64,000 nt of DNA from Brucella gallinifaecis (lineage in GTDB: Bacteria; Pseudomonadota; Alphaproteobacteria; Rhizobiales; Rhizobiaceae). Numbering within the stretch: the first letter of the stretch is position 1; every line of letters starts with the position of its first letter. Below are positions 27,012-38,059 of this stretch, piece by piece. A program made the position numbers and the translations under genes. The notes beneath the pieces were generated by a model that did no database searches, was not told the origin of the DNA, and saw only the letters and a program-made list of their open reading frames with translations. The stretch is taken from positions 62,001-126,000 of the forward strand of contig NZ_ML636804.1 of assembly GCF_006476605.1 (NCBI RefSeq). Reading direction: 5' to 3'.

Positions 27012-28712
27012 TTAGTTGTTTTCCGACTTCTTCATAGCTGCAGCAAGAATGTCGCCGAGCGATGCACCGGAATCGGTCGAGCCGTACTGAGCGACTGCTT
27101 CCTTTTCTTCAGCGATTTCCAGAGCCTTGATGGAGACCTGCAACTTGCGGGTCTTCTTGTCGAAGGCGATGACGCGAGCGTCAACTTTCTGGCCCACGGT
27201 GAAGCGTTCTGGACGCTGTTCGTCACGATCACGCGACAGATCCGAACGCTTGATGAAGCTGTCGAGATCGTGGTCAACGAGACGGACTTCAAGGCCACCA
27301 TCGGTAACGGCTGTGACTTCACAGGTTACAACGGCGTTCTTGCGCAGTTCACCCGAAGCTGCTGCTTCGCCGACCTTGTCGCCGGAAAGCTGCTTGATGC
27401 CGAGCGAGATGCGTTCCTTTTCGATGTCAACGTCGAGAACAACGGCCTTAACAACTTCGCCCTTGTTGTATTCTTCGATGACCTGCTCGCCTGGACGGTT
27501 CCAGTCGAGATCGGAAAGGTGAACCATGCCGTCAACGTCGCCGTCGAGACCAATGAACAGGCCGAATTCGGTCTTGTTCTTGACTTCGCCTTCAACGATT
27601 GTGCCCTGTGGGTACTTGTCAGCAAAGGTCGTCCATGGGTTGTCGAGAGTCTGCTTGAGACCGAGCGAGATACGGCGCTTGACCGGATCAACTTCGAGCA
27701 CAACAACTTCGACTTCCTGCGTGGTCGAAAGAATCTTGCCTGGATGTACGTTCTTCTTGGTCCACGACATTTCTGAAACGTGGATCAGACCTTCGATGCC
27801 TGGCTCGATTTCGACAAATGCGCCGTAATCGGTGATGTTGGTTACAGTACCGGTGATCTTTTTGCCGATCGGGTACTTCGCACCAATGCCATCCCAAGGA
27901 TCGTTCTCGAGCTGCTTCATGCCGAGCGAGATACGATGTGTATCCTGGTTGATACGGATGATCTGCACCTTGACCGACTGGCCGATGGTGAGGATTTCCG
28001 AAGGATGGTTGACGCGGCGCCATGCCATGTCGGTAACGTGCAGGAGGCCGTCAATGCCGCCGAGGTCAACGAACGCACCATAATCGGTGATGTTCTTGAC
28101 AACGCCGTCAACAACCTGACCTTCTTCAAGGTTCTGAACGATTTCCGAACGCTGTTCCGCACGGCTTTCTTCAAGAACTGTACGGCGAGAAACAACGATG
28201 TTGCCGCGGCGCTTGTCCATCTTGAGGATTTCGAAAGGCTGTGGGACGTGCATAAGCGGGGTAACGTCGCGGATCGGACGAATGTCGACCTGTGAACGTG
28301 GAAGGAAGGCAACTGCGCCATCCAGATCGACGGTGAAACCACCCTTGACCTGGTTGAAGATGACGCCGTCGACGCGTTCGCTGTTTGCGAATTTCTGTTC
28401 GAGCTTGCCCCAGCTTTCTTCACGACGTGCTTTTTCGCGCGACAGAACAGCTTCGCCGAGTGCGTTTTCGATGCGCTCAACGTAAACTTCAACTTCGTCG
28501 CCCGGCTTCATCGAGCCGTCTTTGCCCTTCGCGCCGAATTCCTTCAGCGGTACGCGACCTTCGACCTTGAGGCCGGCATCAATGATTGCCATATCTTTTT
28601 CGATGGCAACGATGCGACCCTTTACAACATAACCTTCTGCAAGGTCATTATTGGCAAAGGATTCAGCCAGCAGCGATTCGAAGTCTGCGAGGGAGGGATT
28701 AAATTCAGACAT
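27012..28712 (-). CDS. rpsA: 30S ribosomal protein S1
   Basis: mRNA-binding ribosomal protein needed for initiation on most leaders. The 566-residue product has six S1 (OB-fold) repeats. Examples are GYVVKGRIVAIEKDMAIID near 28, VVDGVVKNITDYGAFVDLGG near 198, and a degenerate last repeat near 455. The start is the ATG at 28712 with GGAGTA seven bases upstream; the frame extends to 28736 without need. Acidic first residues MSEFNPSLADFESLL match alphaproteobacterial S1. It is followed by a terminator and lies downstream of cmk on the same strand. Confidence 0.96.
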   Translation of the reverse strand: MSEFNPSLADFESLLAESFANNDLAEGYVVKGRIVAIEKDMAIIDAGLKVEGRVPLKEFGAKGKDGSMKPGDEVEVYVERIENALGEAVLSREKARREESWGKLEQKFANSERVDGVIFNQVKGGFTVDLDGAVAFLPRSQVDIRPIRDVTPLMHVPQPFEILKMDKRRGNIVVSRRTVLEESRAEQRSEIVQNLEEGQVVDGVVKNITDYGAFVDLGGIDGLLHVTDMAWRRVNHPSEILTIGQSVKVQIIRINQDTHRISLGMKQLENDPWDGIGAKYPIGKKITGTVTNITDYGAFVEIEPGIEGLIHVSEMSWTKKNVHPGKILSTTQEVEVVVLEVDPVKRRISLGLKQTLDNPWTTFADKYPQGTIVEGEVKNKTEFGLFIGLDGDVDGMVHLSDLDWNRPGEQVIEEYNKGEVVKAVVLDVDIEKERISLGIKQLSGDKVGEAAASGELRKNAVVTCEVTAVTDGGLEVRLVDHDLDSFIKRSDLSRDRDEQRPERFTVGQKVDARVIAFDKKTRKLQVSIKALEIAEEKEAVAQYGSTDSGASLGDILAAAMKKSENN

Positions 28713-28924
28713 AAATACTCCTGATGCATCCGGCATAAAACAAACATCGGATGCGGCGCCGGGGGTTAGAGTTGCGTTAGGCCTGTCCTTCGGCTCCGTC
28801 TCTCAAGAGACAACCGGCGCGTGGAACGCGAAGTCAGGTTATAAAGATGAGTAAGCCCTATATAGGAACAAACCCGGAATTCTCCAGCATTATTCTATCA
28901 GAAAGTCGCTAAACTGTCTCGAAA

Positions 28925-30933
<2,009 letters not shown>

Positions 30934-31214
30934 TCATTTTGGCGTTATTCACGCTGGATTAATCAAAGCGGCAGCTTCCTAACACAGGAACAAGGCGTGG
31001 TCATCCGCCAATATGTGTTTTGAGGCATAGTTAGCGTGCAGAATGTGTCTTTGGCTTTGACAAAAGCTGCAAATTGCGTTTATGCACCAAAACAACACTG
31101 TAAGGCGCGTCTTCCGCCTTCTCCCGACTGATTGCCGGTTGAGGAGTTTGATGGCAAGCTGAAAGCATGAAAATGTCGCTGGCGCGACGGCGAAATCAAC
31201 TCAAGAGGCTAAAC

Positions 31215-31604
31215 GTGGCAAAAGCTGAACTTGGTACCAAGCGCATCGACCCGGAAACGGGCAAGAAGTTTTATGATCTCAATCGTGATCCGATTGTCTC
31301 ACCTTATACCGGCATTTCCTATCCGCGTTCTTATTTTGAAGCGACTGTCGCTGAAACCCGCGCGGCAGAACAGGAAGAAGACGAAACCGAAGAGCTGGAT
31401 ACAGCACTTGAAAAGCCGGAATTCGTGTCTCTCGAAGACGCGGATGACGAAGCTAAGGGTGGTGAAGATCTTCCGGATATCGATGATGACGTCGATCTGG
31501 GCGATGACGATGAAGATACATTCCTTGAAGAGGAAGAAGATGAAGACGACGACGTTTCCGGCATTCTTGGCGGTGGCGTTGGTGGTGATGATGACGAAGT
31601 CTGA
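31215..31604 (+). CDS. FYDLN-type acidic protein (TIGR02300-like)
   Basis: Small alphaproteobacterial protein of unknown function, 129 residues. The conserved N-terminus reads AKAELGTKRIDPETGKKFYD, continuing LNRDPIVSPYTG, and resembles a short ribbon-like motif without cysteines. The C-terminal two thirds is very acidic (runs of Asp and Glu near 85-115) and ends in Gly/Asp repeats. I chose GTG at 31215 because AAGAGG precedes it and conservation starts there; the frame is open back to an ATG at 31167. It is divergent from aroA and followed by a strong terminator. Confidence 0.85.
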   Translation: MAKAELGTKRIDPETGKKFYDLNRDPIVSPYTGISYPRSYFEATVAETRAAEQEEDETEELDTALEKPEFVSLEDADDEAKGGEDLPDIDDDVDLGDDDEDTFLEEEEDEDDDVSGILGGGVGGDDDEV

Positions 31605-31630
31605 TCACCGTTTTCTCGGATAGATTTATA

Positions 31631-31663
31631 CAAGGCGGCTCAGTGGGCCGCCTTGTTGTTTTT
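31631..31663 (+). terminator. Terminator of the FYDLN gene
   Basis: A 9-bp perfect stem CAAGGCGGC (31631-31639) with GCCGCCTTG (31647-31655) and a TTGTTTTT tail. Confidence 0.92.
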
Positions 31664-31817
31664 GCGGTTTTTGCGGCTTGTGGAACATAATCTGCAATTA
31701 TTTTCGAGCGTTACGAAAAGAGTTGCGATTTAGCTCTTGATCTTCTCGCAAACGCCATTTAAGAAGCCGCCACACCGGGTAGAAATTCTGTCTGGACGAC
31801 CTCGAAAGAGGACTGAT

Positions 31818-31893
<76 letters not shown>

Positions 31894-32068
31894 ATAACCT
31901 TGCAAGTCTTGGATATTACTAAGTTTCATATAAAATCATTGGCTTAGGTTCACAGTGTAGAACTGGATCGGTTATTTGTATTTGAGTGCAGAATGCCGCA
32001 ATCGATAACGCGCTTCGGCCATTCGCAGTTAAATACGAACGGCCTCGCTCTTGAAGTGGCAAGCTTTC

Positions 32069-32902
32069 TTATGACTTGCCCTGTAATCCAAATATGGCAT
32101 CAGCAATGCTGGATTGGCTCAGCCCGTTTTGCCTTGAATCAACATCTTCGGTTAAAAGCACACCGACTTGACCAATGCCAAGGTCATCCAGCTGATCGGG
32201 CGTACCAAAACCATATTCCATATGCCCGCGACCGATGATGCCAATGACGAGCGCTTCCGGCTTTTCTTTAAGATAGGCTGCGATATTGCAGGCAAAAGCC
32301 CGGTCCCATGTTTGCTGTGCGCGAACAAAGCGATCAAATTCTGGTGCATCCGCTGACTTGCCTTGCATAGAAGGAGGTCCGCCATTTGTGAGGCGAAGGA
32401 GGTGCTCACGATGCGCAAGGCTGGCAGGACGTGCAGGCGTTAATCCATCACGATCGACTTCAGGAATGGCATCCCACCCTTCTTTGCCCACGCGCGTAAC
32501 AAGATCGCGACGACAATTGAGTGCCAGCATTTTCACTTTGAACTCGCGGCAGAAATGAAAAAGCGGCCAGTAGAGATCAGCCTCAAAACCCCAGACCTTG
32601 CCCCATTCTGCCTTTTGCAGAAATGAGGCCTCATCCAGATGGCCTGCAACCCATTCATCCAATACAGATTGCAGCCGTCTTGGAAACATTTCAAAACCCA
32701 CAGCAATCTGGTCTCTAAGGGCAAGAAGAGAAGCTGCAACATTCACCTGCCAACGGTGAATGTCATATCGATCATGGGTTTCTCCGAGAAGAACGACACG
32801 ATTTTCAGCCATTTCTTGCATCACAGATCGATGAGTGCGGATTGTCAGGGATTTGGGATCAACCCATTGTCCCGGTTGGAAAGAAAGCAATTCTGAAGTC
32901 AC
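32069..32902 (-). CDS. ChaN-family (DUF399) putative haem/iron-associated protein
   Basis: Product of 277 residues with the DUF399 fold signatures VVLLGETHDRYDIHRWQ near 37, VGFEMFPRRLQ near 68 and GIIGRGHMEYG near 225. ChaN proteins bind haem or iron and are often lipoproteins; this one has no signal peptide or lipobox, so it is probably cytoplasmic. It is the last gene of the minus-strand haem cluster, overlapping the HemS/ChuX-like gene by 4 bases. Haem involvement is inference from family plus context. Confidence 0.82.
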   Translation of the reverse strand: MTSELLSFQPGQWVDPKSLTIRTHRSVMQEMAENRVVLLGETHDRYDIHRWQVNVAASLLALRDQIAVGFEMFPRRLQSVLDEWVAGHLDEASFLQKAEWGKVWGFEADLYWPLFHFCREFKVKMLALNCRRDLVTRVGKEGWDAIPEVDRDGLTPARPASLAHREHLLRLTNGGPPSMQGKSADAPEFDRFVRAQQTWDRAFACNIAAYLKEKPEALVIGIIGRGHMEYGFGTPDQLDDLGIGQVGVLLTEDVDSRQNGLSQSSIADAIFGLQGKS

Positions 32903-33612
32903 TGAAACGCCTCCTTATTGGCAGAGATGACAAGGCCTGTTTCCTGCCCGCTCGCATCAAGCGCATAAAAGCGATGCTCATTTCCCTCTTCTGCTTCACG
33001 CCAGGATGCAACGTGACCTGCTTTAAGATGCAAGTGGAAATCGGGTTTCATGACATTAATAAAACCGCGGGATGGGCGCACTTCCGGCATTTCACCACTC
33101 CATTCCTGTTTGAATGCCGGCAGATCAAGGGCAATACGCACTTGAGCCTTATTGCGCTGAGCCGCAACAAATGGCTTCAAGCCGGGTTCGTCATCACCGA
33201 TTTCTACCGCTTCACTGTTGCCGCGATTCTTGTCTTTGGGGGGAAGCTGAGAGAATGCAAATTCTTTCAGAGCCTGATCGAACGGCTCCGCCCCATCAAA
33301 GCCGATCACACTTCCGATCACACTCTCATCTTCAGCGATAAGGTCGATACGGGGATAGACCTTATCCTGCATGATGCTGCTGCGATCAGCAATCAGCGAG
33401 ACAATTGCCGAAAGATCTATGCGCGAATGATGCTCATCACCTGAGAAGTAAATCCAGCCGTCACGCACCTCAACTGTTTTCACCACACCAATTCGCTCAT
33501 GCGTTGCGCCACCACTTTTGGAATTGATCATAAGCTTGCCCATTGCAGGCAGTGTTTTGAGAATATCAGCCGCATCGGCCAGAAGTTTTACGCGGGTCGG
33601 TTGTTCGCTCAT
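32899..33612 (-). CDS. Haem-utilisation protein of the HemS/ChuX-like fold
   Basis: Product of 237 residues. The C-terminal section reads FINVMKPDFHLHLKAGHV then SWREAEEG and resembles the haem-binding half of HemS/HmuS/ChuX proteins (compare their VNVLDPHFNLHL-type segment). The N-terminal part, THERIGVVKTVEVRDGWIYF, is weaker but has the same fold flavour. Such proteins store haem or hand it to degradation in the cytoplasm. Start ATG at 33612 follows GAGGAAAT; an open frame continues to 33678. Function is inferred from remembered similarity and from a TonB receptor and ChaN-like gene in the same run. Confidence 0.65.
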   Translation of the reverse strand: MSEQPTRVKLLADAADILKTLPAMGKLMINSKSGGATHERIGVVKTVEVRDGWIYFSGDEHHSRIDLSAIVSLIADRSSIMQDKVYPRIDLIAEDESVIGSVIGFDGAEPFDQALKEFAFSQLPPKDKNRGNSEAVEIGDDEPGLKPFVAAQRNKAQVRIALDLPAFKQEWSGEMPEVRPSRGFINVMKPDFHLHLKAGHVASWREAEEGNEHRFYALDASGQETGLVISANKEAFQ

Positions 33613-33619
33613 AATTTCC

Positions 33620-35350
33620 TCATGCAGTTTGTAGGACAGGTGCTTGCGTTTGGGGTGCGCCAAACGCCTCAAGATCAATCACTCTGTCGATTGAAAGATT
33701 TTCCGGCTCCCTATGAGCCAGAATAATGATGGTTGAATTGGGAAGCTCATGGCGCAGAAGATTGAGCAACTGCGTTTCAGACGGTTTATCCAGTGCACTC
33801 GTTGCTTCATCGAGAAAGAGCCAGTCCGGCTTCATCAACAAGGCGCGAGCAAGGGCAAGTCTTTGTAATTCGCCGCCAGATAATGTTCCCGGCGCAATAT
33901 TCTCAGCCGATGCCGCAGGAAGTGACAGTTTTGATAATCCAACCTTGTCAAGGACAGTATCTATTTCAGCCTGATCAAATTGTTCTGCAAAAAGCGGATA
34001 GCTTATCGCATCATAAAGAGATGCATTGGGCATATAGGGCTTTTGTGAAAGCACAAGCATTGTCGCGTGAGGGCGGTGGAGTGTGCCGCTGGCAAAATTC
34101 CAGGCGCCTGCAATAAGACGAAGCAATGTCGTCTTACCCAGGCCCGAACGCCCCCGCAACCAGACAGTTTTACCCGCTTCGATATCGAGATTAGAAATTT
34201 TCAACAAATCCTGCCCATCGGGCGTTTTCAATGTGACATCACGCAAATTGAGTGATGAATGTGCAGGCTGTGCAATGGATATCTGTCCCTCACGACCAAC
34301 AGTTTGAATTGCATTTAAAAACCCGGACAGTCGTGAGACTGCCGATACGAGTTCAGCCAATTTTCTATAATTGAATATGAACCAGGAGAGATTGGTGGAA
34401 ACATGCGAGAAAGCCTGCCCGAGCTGCATCAGCCCGCCGAATGTCAATGAGCTTGCAAAATATGCCGGTAAACCAAGAAAGGTTGGAATTTTGAAAATGC
34501 TGTGCCGATAGGGAAATGTGAATATGCCAAGCTGTACCTGACGGAAGACCAATCGGAACCAGTTCTCTCGGACAGCCGAAAATTTATCTGCCAGGATCTG
34601 CTTCTCCCGGTTTTCACCATTCATCACGGCAATATCGCCGGCATGCTGGCGTAGATGCGCCATAGCAAAGCGAAAATCTGCTTCTTTCTTCTGTTGTTCA
34701 ACGAAGGTTGTTTTTAGACGCTGTCCGAAGAAATGCGTCATAAATGATGAAATGAACACATAGAGAAAAGCTGCCCAGAGCATGTAACGTGGAATAGCGA
34801 TATCCATGCCGAAAATGCTAAAGCTTAGCACATAAGTTGAAAGACCCCAGAGCACTGCGACATATGAAAACAGAGCTATGATTGTCGTGATCAGATCAAT
34901 GCCTTCCGCCAGTGTATGTTTAACAAATAGCTCGCAATCCTCGGCAATACGCTGATCCGGATTATCGGGTTTATGTCCATCTTTGCGGATTGCCAGATGC
35001 CAATAGGCTTTGTTTGCCATCCAGGCAGAAATAACAATCTCTGTAAGTTTCTGTCGCCAGCGGATTCTCAATGTGCCTTGAAGATATTCGCCACTAAGAC
35101 CGATACAGGTATTGATAAGGACAATAAGCCAGAAAACTCCGATTTGATTGATTGCAACAGAAACATTGCGTTGCTCAAGCGCATTATAAAAATCTGCTGT
35201 CCATTTGATGAGCCAGAGACCTGCATAAATACCGACCAGTTTCAAAGCGAATATCAAAGCCAGAAACAGCCAGCTGAGAGCTTTTCCCTCACCTGAATTG
35301 CAATATTTGAGCAATTGCCAAAATTGTTTAAGCACAATGAGCATAATCAA
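33620..35350 (-). CDS. ABC transporter, fused permease-ATPase of YddA/SbmA-BacA/ABCD type
   Basis: Half-transporter of 576 residues. An ABC_membrane_2 type membrane domain (residues about 1-340, with WRQKLTEIVISAWMANKAYW typical of the SbmA/BacA/YddA family) is joined to an ATPase with Walker A GRSGLGKTTLLR near 402, signature LSGGELQRLALARA near 495 and Walker B LFLDEATSALD. Relatives move vitamin B12, peptides or acyl-CoA. Placement between a TonB haem-type receptor (68 bases upstream) and a haem-binding-type protein (8 bases downstream) is unusual, because haem import normally uses a BtuCD-type system with a periplasmic binding protein. The substrate is not known. Confidence 0.85.
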   Translation of the reverse strand: MIMLIVLKQFWQLLKYCNSGEGKALSWLFLALIFALKLVGIYAGLWLIKWTADFYNALEQRNVSVAINQIGVFWLIVLINTCIGLSGEYLQGTLRIRWRQKLTEIVISAWMANKAYWHLAIRKDGHKPDNPDQRIAEDCELFVKHTLAEGIDLITTIIALFSYVAVLWGLSTYVLSFSIFGMDIAIPRYMLWAAFLYVFISSFMTHFFGQRLKTTFVEQQKKEADFRFAMAHLRQHAGDIAVMNGENREKQILADKFSAVRENWFRLVFRQVQLGIFTFPYRHSIFKIPTFLGLPAYFASSLTFGGLMQLGQAFSHVSTNLSWFIFNYRKLAELVSAVSRLSGFLNAIQTVGREGQISIAQPAHSSLNLRDVTLKTPDGQDLLKISNLDIEAGKTVWLRGRSGLGKTTLLRLIAGAWNFASGTLHRPHATMLVLSQKPYMPNASLYDAISYPLFAEQFDQAEIDTVLDKVGLSKLSLPAASAENIAPGTLSGGELQRLALARALLMKPDWLFLDEATSALDKPSETQLLNLLRHELPNSTIIILAHREPENLSIDRVIDLEAFGAPQTQAPVLQTA

Positions 35351-35417
35351 CCATTACTGACATGAGAAAGCCGGGGCAGCTTTAAACCTGCCCCGGCATA
35401 TTGATCATCATTTGCGA

Positions 35418-37763
35418 TCAGAAACGCATCGTGGCGCCGATCTTGAAGGTACGGCCCGGTGCAATCTGCATCTCAAGTGGATTGACATTGGCAACCGATG
35501 AGGAAGCAGGACTATTCGCATAGCCTGTCAGCGTATTCGGGAAGTAGCGCTTGTCGAAAATGTTTTCGATGCCGAAATTCACATCAATATGCTTGGTCGG
35601 AGACCATTTTGCATAGGCATCAAACACCGAGTAATTCGATGGTTTGAAAGCATTTTCGTCGGCACGCCGCTTTACACCGGACGCAAAAGTACCGACAAAT
35701 TCAGTTTCAAGGTTCCACTCAGGAATAATATAACGCAGACCAAGAACCGTGGTCAGCGGTATGGCGCCGTCGAAAGGTGTCTTTTCAGAATCGGCATCAA
35801 CACGTTGATCACCGCGCATATAGGAAAGAGCGGCATTGGCGAAGAGGTTGTTATAGACCTCATATTCACCGCCGAACTCAATGCCCCAGATTTTTACACT
35901 TCCAACATTGTCTGATGTATATTTATCAGCCGTTCCCGGCACCTGTTGCAGGCTGCGAATGAAATCCTTGTAATCTGAATAAAATGCAGAAGCACTGAAA
36001 TAGCCGTGATCAAACTCGCCGCGCAGACCTGCTTCATAGCTTCGAACAAATTCAGGTTTCAGCTTCGGGTTTGGAATAACCTCTACCATTCCCGTTGCGC
36101 CAATAGACGTCGATGAGACGAACAATTGCTGAGACGTTGGCATTTTGAAGCCTTCGCCATAGGAAGCAAATACCGAATAGGTATCATCAAGTTTATATAT
36201 GGCGCCGAGCCGCTTGATCAGGCGCGTCTTGTCCATTTTTTCCGGCTCGAAACCATCAAGCGGAACATAATCGCCATCCTTGGTCGGATCGATGGAATAT
36301 GTAGCCAGACGCAATCCTGGGGTCAGCGTCAGACGCTCATCCAGCAGTTTAATTTCATCCTGAACATAAAAATCGGCACGAACCGTATCGACTTTCGGAA
36401 AGTTAAAGCCTTGACGCGGCGTGATCGTGGTGATGCCCGTGTTGAGATTGGTGGTGATATTCTCACCGTCATAATTGCTCTTGGTGATATCGCCCGCAAA
36501 ACCATAGATTAATTTATGGCTTGTCTGACCAAGATCAAATGACGATGTCAGCTGGACATCAGCCTGTAGAAAATCCTCGCTATAGTTGCGGATCTGTATG
36601 CGCTCTTCACGCCGTGGCGGCGCGAGAAGCGTGTAATTACGGATTTGATTGCTGGTCGTATCGCGCTTTTGTGGCGAATAGGATATATTCCACTTCAATT
36701 CATCCAGCCAGGATGCTCCGACGTTCCAGCGATGCTCCAGAGCAAAGCGAGAACGCTGCATTTTTAGCGAACGATCCCAGCTCTCGTTTTCATAGTAAAA
36801 GCTGGGTCTGCTCAGATAGAGCGGATTGGCTGCACCGGAATCATATTTCTGATCAACATCGCTATTGCGTTCAAACCATTCGCCGGTCAGCTTGAACTCA
36901 TGGTCAGCCGATGGATTCCATTGTAATTTCATCAAACCATTATAGGAATCAGTATCCATAGGGGATGCTTTATTGCATGGCCAGATGGCTTCACGTGGGC
37001 ACCCCCATATGCCGCCATCGGCCCTTGCTTTACGCATATCAGGCTCAGATGCATTCATATGTCCGAAACTGCCGAGAATCTTGAAATCACCAGCTTCGGC
37101 AGCGCCTGTAATCTGCTGCCGAAAAGACTTGTCAAAACTGTCATAGCTGAACTTGGTTTCAACAGCCCAGGGCTTTGTACCGTCCAACAGGTCGTCTGGA
37201 TCGAGTGTCTTGAAAAATACGACACCCCCGAGAGCATCTGCACCCCATAGAACAGAATTTGGACCGCGTGTAATTTCCACTGACTTCATATTGAAGGGAT
37301 CAACGAAGTCACGGCTACCATCTGTAATCCGCTCCTGAACACGGGCGCCATCAACCAGAATCTGAACACGATTGCCGCCGACGCCACGAATATTAAAGCT
37401 GTTGAGCTGTCCGAAAGGATTGGCGAGCGACGTCTGCCGGTCGACACTTACACCGGGTTCATAACGCACCATATCCTGAATATCGCGCACCTGATGACGA
37501 TCAAGTGTATCACGATCAATCACACTGATGGACATCGGAACATCAAGCACATTTTTGGCTGCGCGTTCTGCGCTCAATGTGATTGTCTTGAGCTTGATCG
37601 TCTCTGCGCTCTCATTCACATCAGATTGGGTGCTCTGTGCCGAAGCGCGTTCAGGCACAGCCTGCGCATGGGCAGGTGTTACTGCTAATAAAGCGACTGA
37701 TGCTGATAAGGCTGCCAACCAGCGGCGATTGACGGTTGTTGAACAGTGTGGAGTCCCCGGCAT
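35418..37763 (-). CDS. TonB-dependent receptor, haem/haemoglobin family
   Basis: Outer-membrane receptor of 781 residues. A signal peptide ends AVTPAHAQA near 35, the TonB box-like IKLKTITLSAER is near 56, and the plug domain includes FNIRGVGGNRVQILVDGARV near 127. The 22-strand barrel ends with the C-terminal Phe (FKIGATMRF). Haem receptors carry FRAP and NPxL motifs; here FKMPTSQQLF and IPNPKLKPE occupy those places. It heads the minus-strand haem-type cluster. A Brucella counterpart could be BhuA, but I cannot assert orthology. Transferrin or another iron ligand is the alternative. Confidence 0.87.
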   Translation of the reverse strand: MPGTPHCSTTVNRRWLAALSASVALLAVTPAHAQAVPERASAQSTQSDVNESAETIKLKTITLSAERAAKNVLDVPMSISVIDRDTLDRHQVRDIQDMVRYEPGVSVDRQTSLANPFGQLNSFNIRGVGGNRVQILVDGARVQERITDGSRDFVDPFNMKSVEITRGPNSVLWGADALGGVVFFKTLDPDDLLDGTKPWAVETKFSYDSFDKSFRQQITGAAEAGDFKILGSFGHMNASEPDMRKARADGGIWGCPREAIWPCNKASPMDTDSYNGLMKLQWNPSADHEFKLTGEWFERNSDVDQKYDSGAANPLYLSRPSFYYENESWDRSLKMQRSRFALEHRWNVGASWLDELKWNISYSPQKRDTTSNQIRNYTLLAPPRREERIQIRNYSEDFLQADVQLTSSFDLGQTSHKLIYGFAGDITKSNYDGENITTNLNTGITTITPRQGFNFPKVDTVRADFYVQDEIKLLDERLTLTPGLRLATYSIDPTKDGDYVPLDGFEPEKMDKTRLIKRLGAIYKLDDTYSVFASYGEGFKMPTSQQLFVSSTSIGATGMVEVIPNPKLKPEFVRSYEAGLRGEFDHGYFSASAFYSDYKDFIRSLQQVPGTADKYTSDNVGSVKIWGIEFGGEYEVYNNLFANAALSYMRGDQRVDADSEKTPFDGAIPLTTVLGLRYIIPEWNLETEFVGTFASGVKRRADENAFKPSNYSVFDAYAKWSPTKHIDVNFGIENIFDKRYFPNTLTGYANSPASSSVANVNPLEMQIAPGRTFKIGATMRF

Positions 37764-37847
37764 AATATCCCCGAAATAAGCGTTGCATAATCGCTGGCTT
37801 GCCTACTGGGACTTGCTGGCTAAAAGTTGATAAATGTGCTCATATAT

Positions 37848-37861
37848 TATTCGCTCGAATA
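37848..37861. promoter_or_regulatory. Palindrome upstream of the TonB receptor
   Basis: A 14-bp perfect palindrome TATTCGCTCGAATA (arms TATTCG / CGAATA) lies 85 bases upstream of the receptor start in AT-rich DNA. It is a candidate iron-responsive operator; no consensus Irr box (TTTAGAA-N-TTCTAAA type) was seen. Confidence 0.4.
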
Positions 37862-38059
37862 TTCAATGGCTCTATTTTACGAAGATCAGCGATTACACAT
37901 AAATGAACAATCGATGATGCCTAATTGCAACATGCCGAAATTTACTCATTTAGCAGTGAAAATGTTTTGGTTGTGTTTTTCTGAAATTACAATTTTTTCT
38001 AGACTTTTCGTTCGATATCACTACACCAATTCAATGAAATAATTTCAGTGAAGTGCAGT

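Noticed and set aside
37764-38059. Irr or Fur box for the TonB receptor
   Set aside because: No match to the TTTAGAA/TTCTAAA-type or other iron-box consensus; only an unrelated palindrome is present.
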